Below, piece by piece: positions 1-8,100 of a DNA stretch of 9,833 nucleotides (its first letter is position 1; each line of letters begins with the position of its first letter). A program made the position numbers and the translations under genes. The DNA is from CAZQSL01 sp964595945 (lineage in GTDB: Bacteria; UBP15; UBA6099; JAJRTR01): positions 1 through 9,833 of the forward strand of contig CAZQSL010000132.1 in assembly GCA_964595945.1 (NCBI GenBank), given 5' to 3'. The notes under the pieces were generated by a model. It was given only the letters and a program-made list of their open reading frames with translations, was not told the origin of the DNA and made no database searches.

Positions 1-30
1 GAGACCCCATTTTTTCAAAAAGGGGGTCTC
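1..30. repeat. 30-bp near-perfect inverted repeat (hairpin) at window edge
   Basis: The outer arms GAGACCCC (1-8) and GGGGTCTC (23-30) are perfectly complementary. After one A/G mismatch the stem continues with a T run (10-14) pairing an A run (17-21), leaving almost no loop. No T tract follows on the plus strand, so it is not a textbook terminator in that direction. Positions 1-15 (GAGACCCC then a T run) could also be the right half of a terminator whose left arm lies outside the window. An element end or bidirectional terminator is possible; the function is not determined. Confidence 0.5.
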
Positions 31-70
31 CATGCTCTTGTCGTGAACGCTTACTATTTTGACCATCTGA

Positions 71-256
71 GTTTCAGGGGTAATCAGGAAGTTATTTGAT
101 GTTGAAAATTACTCCATTTGTCCTCCGAGTGAAAGCGAAAAGGCAGAGACCGCACCATATTGCTTTGTAGGCTTCAAGATTGATAGCCGAACTGAAGAGA
201 TGTATATTGATGCGTTGTCACAGATCAAGGTGAAATCGCTGAATAGAAAAGTGGAT
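71..256 (+). pseudogene. Unidentified coding-like fragment left of the IS remnant
   Basis: The frame starting at position 71 (just after a TGA at 68-70) is open and runs into the transposase frame. Its translation up to about 256 has a protein-like composition unlike the transposase, including A-P-Y-C-F-V-G-F-K-I-D-S-R-T-E-E and ending L-N-R-K near the possible IS end at 255. A shape of hydrophobic strand, G-F-K-I, then acidic residues and a helix recalls the last strand and helix of PilZ domains, but this is only a weak resemblance. Another frame is open from the window edge to 99, so the fragment may be the 3' end of an upstream gene broken by a frameshift between 71 and 99. No convincing start with a ribosome site is seen: the ATG at 200 has GAAGAG directly against it. 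I do not recognise the protein with confidence. Confidence 0.3.
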
Positions 257-269
257 ATAATTGAACTTG
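255..269 (+). repeat. Candidate left terminal inverted repeat of the IS
   Basis: This 15-mer matches the reverse complement of 1637-1651 at 13 of 15 positions, including an unbroken TGAACTTG. It lies 45 bp before the earliest plausible transposase start. Chance similarity cannot be excluded for a repeat this short. Confidence 0.35.
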
Positions 270-313
270 ACGAGCCGGTCATAAAGAAGACGTATGTTCA
301 TTTTTTAGGGATT

Positions 314-1612
314 ATGATTAAACCACACAGTTTCACAAAAGGAAAGGATAACATTGGAGCGAGCGCCATGCCACTCATCACATCGTTTCCGAAAGTCGTC
401 AGCGCACATGCAGACAAGTTCAGAAAAATATTCGCAAACGCCAACCGGTTTCACCATTTCCAGCAGTACGTCACGGGCCTGATCGTATGCAACCGGATAA
501 ATGTGCAGAGCATAAATGATGCATACATGGGCCACCGCGACAGATCGACAAAGACGCGATTTCTCATCGAAGCAGCCTGGTCGGAAAAAACCATGAACGA
601 CGCTCGAATCGAACTGATGCTCAGCCAGCTACAGGGGCGGAGCGCGAAAAATATCGCCCTCGTAATCGATGACACATACGTCGAGAAAACCGGCAAAAGC
701 ATCCATGGCGTCGGTCGCCACTGGGATCATTCGCAGCAAAAAACCATCCTCGCACACAACACACTCAACAGCCACATCGTCGCAAAGAGCGCGCTGCACT
801 TCCCACTCGATTTCCAGCTTTACATCAAAAAATGCACATCGGCAAATGGCCCGAAGCCGCCCCCGCCTTCAAAAGCAAACAGCAAATGGCACGCGACATG
901 ATAGACAGCGCCGTGGCGCAAAACATCCCGTTCAGCATCGTGCTCATGGACTCATGGGTCTTCAACAAAGAAAACACCGACTACATCGAAACCCATCACA
1001 AAAACTGGATCATGGGTTGCAAATCAAACCGCATCATCCCCCCCCCCCGCCGTGCATCAAAATCACCCTTCGCGACTTCGCCGCCACACTCACTACCGCC
1101 TACTTCACCGCCGTGCAACCCGTCACAGGCGAAGCATCCCCGACCTACCCACACCCGCACCGTCAACATGCAAAGTCAGGGCCGCATAAAAATCCTCATC
1201 ACCTACGACAACCCACAGCTACTGGACGAGCCCAACTTCTTCGTCACCAACCGCAAAGAATGGGACACAACAAAAATATTCGCCACATACCGCCTGCGCT
1301 GGCCAATCGAATGATTCTATCGAGACAGCAAACAAAACCTCGGATACGCAGACTGCTCCACGCGACAGCAAAAAGGTATCATCAGGCACTGCTACCTCGA
1401 CCTGATCGCAAACAGCCTCCAGCAACTCGGGGGCATGGACGCTCGCCTCAAACGATGGCTAAACGCCAACGTAAACCCCCGTTGGCAAACGCTGCAAATC
1501 CGCATGCGCCAACTCCACCAATCATACGTCAAATGGCTCCTCGATCAAAAACACTCCCACTCCACCCCAAACAACCTTCTCAAACTTGCCACGTCTTCCC
1601 ACCAGCGCTTAA
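314..1612 (+). pseudogene. IS701-like DDE transposase, frameshifted and interrupted
   Basis: The pieces together resemble a DDE transposase of the IS701 type. The first catalytic region is V-I-D-D-T-Y-V-E-K-T-G followed by G-V-G-R-H-W-D-H (Asp codons at 668-673). The second Asp is in L-M-D-S-W-V-F (949-951). The third acidic residue is in R-W-P-I-E (Glu codon 1309-1311), followed by F-Y-R-D-S-K-Q-N-L-G. Coding continuity needs a frame change at the A6 run 827-832, another at the C11 run 1038-1048, a compensating change near 1146-1155, readthrough of a TGA at 1312-1314, and probably a change near 1590 to reach the TAA at 1610-1612. The start could be ATG 314 or ATG 368; neither has a strong ribosome site. 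Codons end in C much more often than in the neighbouring genes and the plus strand is C/A-rich, which fits foreign origin. It is very unlikely to make active transposase. Confidence 0.8.
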
Positions 1613-1636
1613 TTCCCTCCCTTGATGCTCTTTGCA

Positions 1637-1651
1637 CAAGTTCAGTAATAT
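1637..1651 (-). repeat. Candidate right terminal inverted repeat of the IS
   Basis: This is the partner of 255-269. Its outer edge lies two bases from the stop codon (1653-1655, minus strand) of the C45-TPR gene, so if real the element landed directly behind that gene. No terminator for that gene is visible to its left, as would follow if the insertion had separated the gene from its natural terminator. Confidence 0.35.
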
Positions 1652-1652
1652 T

Positions 1653-3386
1653 TCAGTATTTAGCTATTGGACCACCGACAATAAACTCGACTTCCACCAT
1701 CGAGACTTCGCTTGCCCTGAAGGGTTTTTTTATGTTCTTGTTGGCCCCGCTTGTGACTTCCGCATCGCCTTCGGCAGCGACTTTTTTGTATTGTTCGATC
1801 GCTTTTTCCCTGTTGCCAAGCAAATCCTGACAGCGGCCGACCCAAAGGATTGATTCGGCTCTCGCGTGTTTTTCCTTGCAGTGTCTCAGGGTGAGTTCCT
1901 GGTTTTTTTCGAAAGCGGAAAGGGCATCAGTGTAGTTTTTCTTTTTAAGGAGCAGATGAGCGATAAGGCGATGATATATGGGCTCTTGTGGCATAACGCC
2001 GGCGGCGCGGCGGAGGTTGTAGATCGCTCCGTCGTCATTGTATCTGTCGAGGGATTCGCCCCATGCGTCGTTGAAAAGCGTTATGGCGAGTTTTTCACGG
2101 TCAGTGAGCTTGTTGGGGTTTTCGACATCTGGCATTTCGATATTGCCTTTGCCGGTGAGTAGTGCTTTCACGTTGTATCCGTAGTATTTTTCGCTGTGGC
2201 ATACTGGGTATTTGTCTCTTGCGACATAGATTGCGCCATCGTCCGGGGCGGCGATCGCGACGTGTGCGTTGTTGATAGCGCCGACGATGTCGCCGACTAT
2301 TCTCCTGCGGCCTTCGTTGTAGTCAAATGTGTCGGCCATAGCGGCCACCGCATCCTCTATCGTGACGTTGCCGTAGTTGGCTTTGAAAAGGGATTCGAGT
2401 CTGTTGTATCTTGCGTTGGAGTGACGTGACCACGGAGTGGGGGCGACTTCGATTTGTTTCATCTTGTCAGTAATGAAGTGATTGGTGTGTACGAGGATGT
2501 CGTTTTCGGGTCTGTTGACTTCGAGTCTGTTTGCTGAAAACGCGAATGCTGTGGCATCGCGCCGGTTTTTGTCGTATACGAATAATGTTAGCGCGCCGAT
2601 TCGTTTTTTTGCTTCGATGAGTTTTTTGACGTCGTCAAGGCTCTCGGCCTGACTGAGCGTCTGCATCAGCATGGAAAACAGAAGTTGCCCCTTGAGCGAT
2701 ACGTCTGTGCAAAATTTTGTGAGCATCATCACTCCGATGCCGGCTTCATTTTCGCCGAATCCGCCAACTGGGAGGCCGAGTGTGCCGACCCATAGGAATT
2801 TCTGGCCACGATCCGGTTTCATCACGATCAGTGACTGGTATTCGTCCCAGTAGCCGTTTCCATAGAAATCGAATGTCCTGCCGACATACATTTTCCCATC
2901 TTTTGTTGCCTTGTCCCTTACCATGAAGCAACTGCAGCCGTCGCCCATGTAGCACATGTTTTTCATTGCCTTGCCGGCGAGAAAGTGAAGAATGTCGGCA
3001 AACAGGACCGCTTTGTACAGAGTCTTTTCGCTCATGCCATACTGGCTCACGAAACCTCTCGCGTGGCTGAGTAGGAGGTCTCCGATGTTCTTCTTGTTCA
3101 TGGATACGAAGAGACCATAGATCATATTGGCGATTTTGGGCGGGAGCCACTGTATTGCGCCAATTGGGGTGTGTTTCACAAGTTTTTCGAGAAAATCCAC
3201 ATAATACTTTACAACGATATCGTCAGTGATTCCTCTTACGAGTTCGGCGTGCTGCCTGCCCATTTGCTCGAATCCACCCGACAACTCCATTATGTACAGT
3301 CCGCCCTTGCCCATTTTCAGTGAAGCAGCATCATAGGTCCTCGGAAGATTAAAATAGTTTTCTGTTGCCTGAAGTCCATATAACAT
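1653..3386 (-). CDS. C45-type Ntn acyltransferase/hydrolase with C-terminal TPR-like segment
   Basis: The 577-residue protein matches the peptidase C45 / acyl-CoA:6-aminopenicillanate acyltransferase-like Ntn-hydrolase family. After a 150-residue leader containing G-G-F-E-Q-M-G-R-Q-H (the usual N-terminal family motif) comes G-D-G-C-S-C-F at 148-154. In this family, cleavage before Cys (here Cys151) frees a Cys nucleophile. The family signatures G-R-T-F-D-F (169-174; Arg170, Asp173) and H-T-N-H-F (300-304) are present. Members hydrolyse or transfer acyl groups on amide bonds, but the substrate here is unknown. Residues about 466-545 look like two TPR-type helix pairs (alternating A/L/Y pattern, e.g. 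Y-T-D-A-L-S-A-F and R-E-K-A-I-E-Q-Y), an unusual addition for the family. No signal peptide or membrane segment is seen, so it is probably cytoplasmic. The ATG start is set by GGGAGG (3395-3400) eight bases upstream. A terminator separates it from the preceding gene. Confidence 0.85.
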   Translation of the reverse strand: MLYGLQATENYFNLPRTYDAASLKMGKGGLYIMELSGGFEQMGRQHAELVRGITDDIVVKYYVDFLEKLVKHTPIGAIQWLPPKIANMIYGLFVSMNKKNIGDLLLSHARGFVSQYGMSEKTLYKAVLFADILHFLAGKAMKNMCYMGDGCSCFMVRDKATKDGKMYVGRTFDFYGNGYWDEYQSLIVMKPDRGQKFLWVGTLGLPVGGFGENEAGIGVMMLTKFCTDVSLKGQLLFSMLMQTLSQAESLDDVKKLIEAKKRIGALTLFVYDKNRRDATAFAFSANRLEVNRPENDILVHTNHFITDKMKQIEVAPTPWSRHSNARYNRLESLFKANYGNVTIEDAVAAMADTFDYNEGRRRIVGDIVGAINNAHVAIAAPDDGAIYVARDKYPVCHSEKYYGYNVKALLTGKGNIEMPDVENPNKLTDREKLAITLFNDAWGESLDRYNDDGAIYNLRRAAGVMPQEPIYHRLIAHLLLKKKNYTDALSAFEKNQELTLRHCKEKHARAESILWVGRCQDLLGNREKAIEQYKKVAAEGDAEVTSGANKNIKKPFRASEVSMVEVEFIVGGPIAKY

Positions 3387-3417
3387 CGATTATTCCTCCC
3401 GAATCAGATTCATTGCA

Positions 3418-3423
3418 ATTATA
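3418..3423 (-). promoter_or_regulatory. Candidate -10 box for the C45-TPR gene
   Basis: On the minus strand a perfect TATAAT lies 31 bases before the ATG, giving a short leader that contains the Shine-Dalgarno site. The only -35-like match, TTGCAA (3443-3448), has four of six consensus bases and a long 19-bp spacer. A second perfect TATAAT lies at 3458-3463, also with a poor -35. At least one promoter is expected here because a terminator lies just upstream. Confidence 0.4.
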
Positions 3424-3483
3424 ACCTAAATAGAGACATTTTTTGCAAAAGGACGATATTATACCGCTGGTCAACACTGGGAT

Positions 3484-3513
3484 GAAAAGAAAAGAGCCCG
3501 GTGTCCCGGGCTC
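3484..3513 (-). terminator. Rho-independent terminator after the barrel gene
   Basis: GAGCCCGG (3494-3501) and CCGGGCTC (3506-3513) form an 8-bp all-paired GC-rich stem with a 4-base loop. Read on the minus strand, the stem is followed by TTTTCTTTT (down to 3485). It begins 21 bases after the TAA stop of the PorV-like gene and ends the adhesin/barrel transcription unit ahead of the C45-TPR gene. Confidence 0.85.
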
Positions 3514-3534
3514 CAGTAGTCATATTTTCGAGTG

Positions 3535-4833
3535 TTATTTCACTCCGAGCTGGTCGCCTATCATATATCCGTCAAAATCCTTTGCGTACATTTTCAGGAT
3601 TTTGGCTCTGCTTGCGAAGAACCCTGCGCTGGTAATTTCGACATCTGCAATATTTTGCTGTTTCTTGATGACCGTTACGATCTGGCCTTCCTGTAGATCG
3701 GTGTTGCTGATCCTGATCGAGCCATCTGCTTCGAGGAAGGTGTATGAATCAATTACTGATGTAAAGATCGGTTTCGCAGGTGCTGGTTTTGGAGCGGGTT
3801 TAGGAGCTTCCACTACTTTCTGAGGTTCGGGTGTGGGTGCAGGCTTTGGTGTATCTGCAACTTTCTGAGGCTCGGGTTTGGGAGCAAGTTTTGGTGTTTC
3901 GACTTTTTTGGGAGATGGCTCTGTGCTTTTCTTTCTGCCACCTTTTTTCTTTGTATCGAAGGAAACGCTTATCTTATGTGCGTCACCGATATCGGTATCT
4001 TCGTAGGCGTAGTCGACCGTAAAGCTCTTGATGCCACTGATGCCGACTCCGGCAGTCAGTTTGCCATCATTTGTGCCGATCCTTGCAGCCAGTTCGGGAA
4101 TGATGAGATATTGTGCGCCTGCATGATATACGCCTTCGCCAAGTATATTGGTGTCATAGTCGGCAGCGATCAGGAATGCGGCGTTTCTGTATGACGCACC
4201 GATTTTTGCGTTGAACTCGACGGTGTCAGTGCCGAATTCCGGCTCGATCACGTTCTGAAGATTGGCACCAAAAGAAAACTTGCCGTCAATATCGTAAATG
4301 AATCCTACATCGGCTCCAATTGCGTCCTCGCTGTAATCGAGCATTTCGATCTTCTGGTATTTTCCCGTTATGCCTACGGCGAATTTCTTGCTGATCTTCT
4401 GTCCGTAGGATATCACTACGCTGTCCTCGGTTTCGGCGAACGTGCCGTTGAGTACCGGTATGGTAGCGCCATAACTCGTGGCTGTGCCCACCAGCATGAT
4501 GTCGTCGATGGACGATCTGTAGACACCTATGCCGAATCCAGATTTTTCAACTATGCCCGGAAGTGCCAGCGACACGGCGTCGGTAGTCATGTCGAACTCG
4601 CTCAGCGATGAGTGTGTCGTCACGGCTGAAAACCCCTTGAGCCTTGTAAGGCCTGCTGAATTCCAGTATACAGCGTCGGCCTTGTCGGCGAGGGTGACAT
4701 AAGCTCCGCCCAGTGCCATGGGTTTTGCGCTTGCAGCCTTGGAAAACAGGTCTGCCTGCTGCGATGCCATAACGGAAGCACCGGTGGTTATGAGAATTAT
4801 TCCTGTCAGTCCTATCAGTCTTTTCGCTCTCAC
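3535..4833 (-). CDS. PorV/UPF0164-like outer-membrane barrel protein with linker and extra C-terminal domain
   Basis: The 432-residue protein starts with a signal peptide (basic R-A-K-R, hydrophobic core, V-M-A cleavage site after about residue 23). It continues with the hallmark opening of PorV/UPF0164-type barrels, K-P-M-A-L-G-G-A-Y-V-T-L-A-D followed by A-V-Y-W-N-S-A-G-L (residues about 37-62). Residues to about 292 alternate as beta strands. A basic stretch (K-K-K-G-G-R-K-K) leads into a Pro/Ala/Lys linker (about 304-355), then a 77-residue globular end with G-Q-I-V-T-V-I and Y-M-I-G-D-Q patterns that recalls the C-terminal domain of FlgT; that match is tentative. PorV-type proteins act at the outer membrane in export of proteins with C-terminal sorting domains, and the gene just upstream encodes such a protein. 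GTG is the start because AAAGGAG lies 9 bases before it; the longer ATG version would bury that site in codons. Confidence 0.78.
   Translation of the reverse strand: MRAKRLIGLTGIILITTGASVMASQQADLFSKAASAKPMALGGAYVTLADKADAVYWNSAGLTRLKGFSAVTTHSSLSEFDMTTDAVSLALPGIVEKSGFGIGVYRSSIDDIMLVGTATSYGATIPVLNGTFAETEDSVVISYGQKISKKFAVGITGKYQKIEMLDYSEDAIGADVGFIYDIDGKFSFGANLQNVIEPEFGTDTVEFNAKIGASYRNAAFLIAADYDTNILGEGVYHAGAQYLIIPELAARIGTNDGKLTAGVGISGIKSFTVDYAYEDTDIGDAHKISVSFDTKKKGGRKKSTEPSPKKVETPKLAPKPEPQKVADTPKPAPTPEPQKVVEAPKPAPKPAPAKPIFTSVIDSYTFLEADGSIRISNTDLQEGQIVTVIKKQQNIADVEITSAGFFASRAKILKMYAKDFDGYMIGDQLGVK
3769..3885 (-). repeat. 45-bp tandem repeats coding the Pro-rich linker
   Basis: The linker of the barrel protein consists of about 2.5 copies of a 15-residue unit, A-P-[KT]-P-E-P-Q-K-V-[AV]-[DE]-[TA]-P-K-P, the last copy incomplete. 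Pro/Lys/Ala/Glu-rich spacers of this kind usually span the periplasm or cell wall and keep two domains apart. Copy number could vary between strains. Confidence 0.7.
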
Positions 4834-4842
4834 TCTTAACAG

Positions 4843-4849
4843 CTCCTTT
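4843..4849 (-). promoter_or_regulatory. Shine-Dalgarno site fixing the GTG start of the barrel gene
   Basis: AAAGGAG on the minus strand lies 9 bases before GTG 4831-4833. The resulting N-terminus begins V-R-A-K-R-L and gives a normal-length signal peptide. The in-frame ATG at 4864-4866 has no comparable site. Confidence 0.75.
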
Positions 4850-4865
4850 CTAATGTGCGCTGCCA

Positions 4866-4894
4866 ATTGTTATCCAACTTTTCCGACAAGTCAA
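4866..4894 (-). promoter_or_regulatory. Candidate promoter of the barrel gene
   Basis: On the minus strand TTGACT (4889-4894; five of six bases of the -35 consensus) is separated by exactly 17 bp from AACAAT (4866-4871; four of six bases of the -10 consensus). It lies in the 63-bp gap behind the giant gene, suggesting the barrel gene can be transcribed independently as well as by readthrough. Confidence 0.4.
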
Positions 4895-4906
4895 ACTCAT
4901 TTGACT
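4889..4906. repeat. 7-bp inverted repeat over the stop codon of the giant gene
   Basis: AGTCAAA (4889-4895) and TTTGACT (4900-4906) form a hairpin with a 4-base loop that contains the TGA stop codon region (4897-4899). There is no T tract after it, so it is not a strong terminator. It overlaps the candidate -35 box of the next gene and could be a weak pause or a protein site. Confidence 0.35.
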
Positions 4907-5199
4907 ATTGCAAGTTTTCCCTTGCCTTCAAAGACTTTGGTTCCTGCAAATCCCTGTACTCTGAAGAAGTATACACCCCAGGCGAACAGGTCTTTGTCGC
5001 AGCCAGCACCGAATATGTCTATGCTGTTGTATCCAGCGGTGATAAGTGTGCCGGGGATTGTGCAGACCTTTCTGCCGGTGCTGCTGTAGATGTCGACCAT
5101 GATATTTCCGCCGGTTGCAGTCGATGCCTGGAATGTGATGTAGCATGTACCCGTTTCAGGGTTGCAGGGGTTGGGCATTGGCATGAGAGATTCGAACAG
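4897..5199 (-). other. FlgD-like / type IX-type C-terminal sorting domain of the giant protein
   Basis: The last 100 residues follow the family layout: P-N-P-x-N-P opening, a beta strand, I-Y-x-x-x-G-R-x-V, a turn rich in glycine, G-V-Y-F-F-R-V, then a basic end G-K-L-A-I-V-K. Two positions are odd: the usual Phe in P-N-P-F-N-P is Cys (P-N-P-C-N-P), and the common W-D-G motif is replaced by D-I-F-G-A-G-C. Both changes supply cysteines that have nearby partners (1551/1558 and 1585/1606). Confidence 0.75.
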
Positions 5200-8100
5200 T
5201 CCCTCGGCCTTGATGTAGAAGGGGGCCAGGTATTCTTCGACACTGTTGGCGGCATCCGAGAGGTCTCCTACCTTGACCATCAGGTAATATGTGCCTTCCG
5301 GAAGGTTAGTGGTATCGACCGTGCTGTAGCAGTCAAAACCGCCTGTCGCGATCGGCGTGCATGTCGTATTAACGTTTGCCGGTGTTGCCGCAAATGCTGT
5401 CCTCGCGGCGGGTGTCGAATTAGTGGGATAGGATTCCATCCGGCCATTTTTGGAGACTACAAGCTGGGTTTCACGTGTCGAAAGATCGATGCCGATTCCG
5501 TCATCCGTGAGTGTATATCTGTATCGCACTCTGTTACCACCGCCCTGAGCAATCGTCGAAAATGCCCCTGGCTGTTCATTGATCACAGTGCCGGCAGAGT
5601 CAGTGAGGACCACTTCCGTGAGTGTGACAACTGGTTTTTCGGCATCGGCTGCCCTGTATACGACGGCGAAGCTTGCCGGGCCAATGATGGTGGTTTCGTC
5701 GCCGTCATAGAATATGGTGTAGTTGTAAGTGCCTGCCGCTGAGCTTGTCACAGTCAGTATTGCCTGACCGTTGGCATCTGTTGACTGAGTGTCGATCACG
5801 GTCCCTGCGGCATTGGCCGTTCGTGCTGCCTGTCTTGCTACCGGGATCGTTGACTTGACACTGATCGGCTTGCCATTGACTGGATTGCCATAAGTGTCAT
5901 AGATATGGACAATGATTTTTACGTTTTCATTAGCATAAACGCGATCGCTTCCTGTGCCTTCTACCGTATAGGGCAATCTCACGATTTCCCTCTCTACCGT
6001 ATTGACAAGCGCCGTGTATGTCACCCATTGCGATGTCCCGTGAGCAATGGGGCAGCTTGTGCCGCAGTCAGGTGTCGAAGAGACAGCGGCAGGGACGGAA
6101 TCATTTGCCTTGACAATAGCCGACGGAGCGTCATTTGCCTCGACGTCGATTCGAAGTGTGGCAGTGGCTGATATGCTGGACCTGTCGGCAACCGTGAGTG
6201 AATATTCGCCGGGAAGTGTGAGGCTGACGCTGACTGTCCCGGTACCACTCGCGATTTCTTCGACGCCGTTCAGTACCGTCATATCTACGCTTTCACTGAC
6301 AACATTATCGTAAGTGTCATAGGAAATGGCAGTCACGGTGACCGGTACGCCTGCTGAGGCCGAGGCATGTTCGGGGGTGAGAGCAAGTCTCGCTGCGGCT
6401 GCCGGCGAGAATGTGACGCTTTCCGAATTGACCATATAAGCGTTGCCCGAGTTGTCGGTGACCGTGATCACTACTGTTTCAGCTTTCGTATCGGTGATGT
6501 CAAATGAGGTCGTGCCGCCCTGCATTCTGATGACAGCGGTATTCAAATTGGCACTGCCGGAGATGACCTGTCCTCCGGTGACAGCGCCAGTGATCGTTGC
6601 GTCACCTGAGAGCGCTACCGTATAGAGCGTGGTATTGTCGGCAGTCACGATATTGCCGTATGCGTCCTTTGTATTGATAGTGACATTGGTTGTCGTGCCG
6701 GCGGTCGTGTCCGATGGATCGGCAAGGAATATGGCGGCTACATCGGCAGGTACGACCGTGATGTTTGACATGGTGTATGTCAGAGCCGGGTCGGATGCGT
6801 CGGTTACTGTCACGTAGTATTCGCCGAGCGTTCTGAATGCGGCAGTCATGGTGGATACACCGTTGACAAATATGCCTGTGCCTTCTCCGGTTGCCGAATT
6901 ATCATCGGTATCGATATTCACCGGCCCCGCGTATGACACCGCTATATTGTCGTTGGCATCATAGGCTGTCACCGAAATGGTCATAGTAGCGCCGATCTGG
7001 ACCGGATCGGGGATACCGGTGATTGCGAGTCTGGCGATGTCTCCGGCGTTAACTATAATTGCGGCCGATCCGGTTACCGACCCGTCGGAGAACGTGATTG
7101 TCTGCTCGTCTTCGTCTGATGTGAGGAATGATACGTCGCATGTCTTGTATCCCGATGCGCCGTCGAAGGTAACCGCGGCACAGGTGCCGTCTACCGGATA
7201 GGTCGAGGTCATGGCGAGAGTGCCGGCATACGACGGAGTGACATTGCCGAAGGTATCGTAGGGAGTGATTTTAGCGGTAGCAGTGGTGTTGATGGCAATC
7301 GGGGATGGGATGTCAGTTACTCCAAGGCTTACTGTCGCGTCTGGTGTAAATGTAATACCCGCCGTCGCTCCCGTGTTGTCGACCGTTATGACAATGGGCT
7401 GGGCCGCGAATGTGGATGGATCGGCTTTGACCTTTCTGGAGTTGAGCGTGACGATGGCCGTGCCGCCGCTGAAGCTGCCGGCATTGATGACCGCGCTTGT
7501 ACCATTGTCTGTCGTGGTGCCGCCCCATATTACTTCTGCAGCAGAGCCGGGGCCATCCTGCGCAAGGGCAATCGTTGCAATGTTGTTGTAGCCCGGCACG
7601 ATGTTGTCGAATGCGTCAAGCGCGTTGACCGTTACAGTCACGGAGTTGCCGGCGACCGCTGAAGCGGCAAGCGGGGTAAGGCGGAAGTGGTCCTGTGCTC
7701 CAGGAGTCCATGTGACGTTGGATGAAGAGTCGGCGGTACTGCCGGTTTTGCCATCGGCTGTCACTGTCACCACGCCGGGGCCCGCGGCTTTGCGGGACGA
7801 AACCTTGAATGTCAGTTCGCCATCCGTGAACGGGTTGGGATCGTGGGGAATATATGCTGCGGGGATCGACGGTGTTGTCGTCGGGAATATCCCTTCCCCG
7901 TTGAGGTCTTCGATAGTGATGTCGGTCCCTGTCAGTACTATGTCGATGTCTGTTGCAGGGGCGTAGGCGGTCACTACGTTGTCATAAGCGTCTTTTGCGG
8001 ACAGGGTGAAGGTGATGCCGTTAGCTCCTGTAGCGTCAGCGCTGACTGTTGCCGATTCTGGCGAAGCGACAATGTCGAAGTGGTCTATGCCCGCGGGGAC

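Larger units (their letters stand above)
255..1651 (+). mobile_element. Possible extent of decayed IS701-like element
   Basis: An imperfect inverted repeat, ATATAATTGAACTTG at 255-269 and the complement of 1637-1651, matches at 13 of 15 positions and brackets the transposase remnant. The implied length of about 1.4 kb is usual for IS701-family elements. No clear target-site duplication is visible outside the repeats, so the ends are tentative. The presence of an IS remnant is well supported by the transposase; the exact boundaries are not. Confidence 0.4.

Noticed and set aside
1312..1314. TGA in the transposase as a recoded sense codon
   Set aside because: Two intact genes here end in TGA and none has an internal TGA; the transposase also has several frameshifts, so a nonsense mutation is simpler.
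1660..1663. TTAG as an IS701-type target-site duplication
   Set aside because: No matching copy is found at the expected left end, and it lies outside the candidate inverted repeat.
1715..1732. Short hairpin plus T7 resembling a plus-strand terminator
   Set aside because: The stem is only about four base pairs and lies inside the C45-TPR coding region.
4834..4866. ATG at 4866 as the start of the barrel protein
   Set aside because: The Shine-Dalgarno site AAAGGAG would lie inside the coding part, and the GTG at 4833 has correct spacing and gives a normal signal peptide.
4865..4875. Eleven bases identical to part of the lac operator (GGATAACAATT on the minus strand)
   Set aside because: Only one half of the operator is present, with no symmetric partner and no related regulator in the window; chance is likely.
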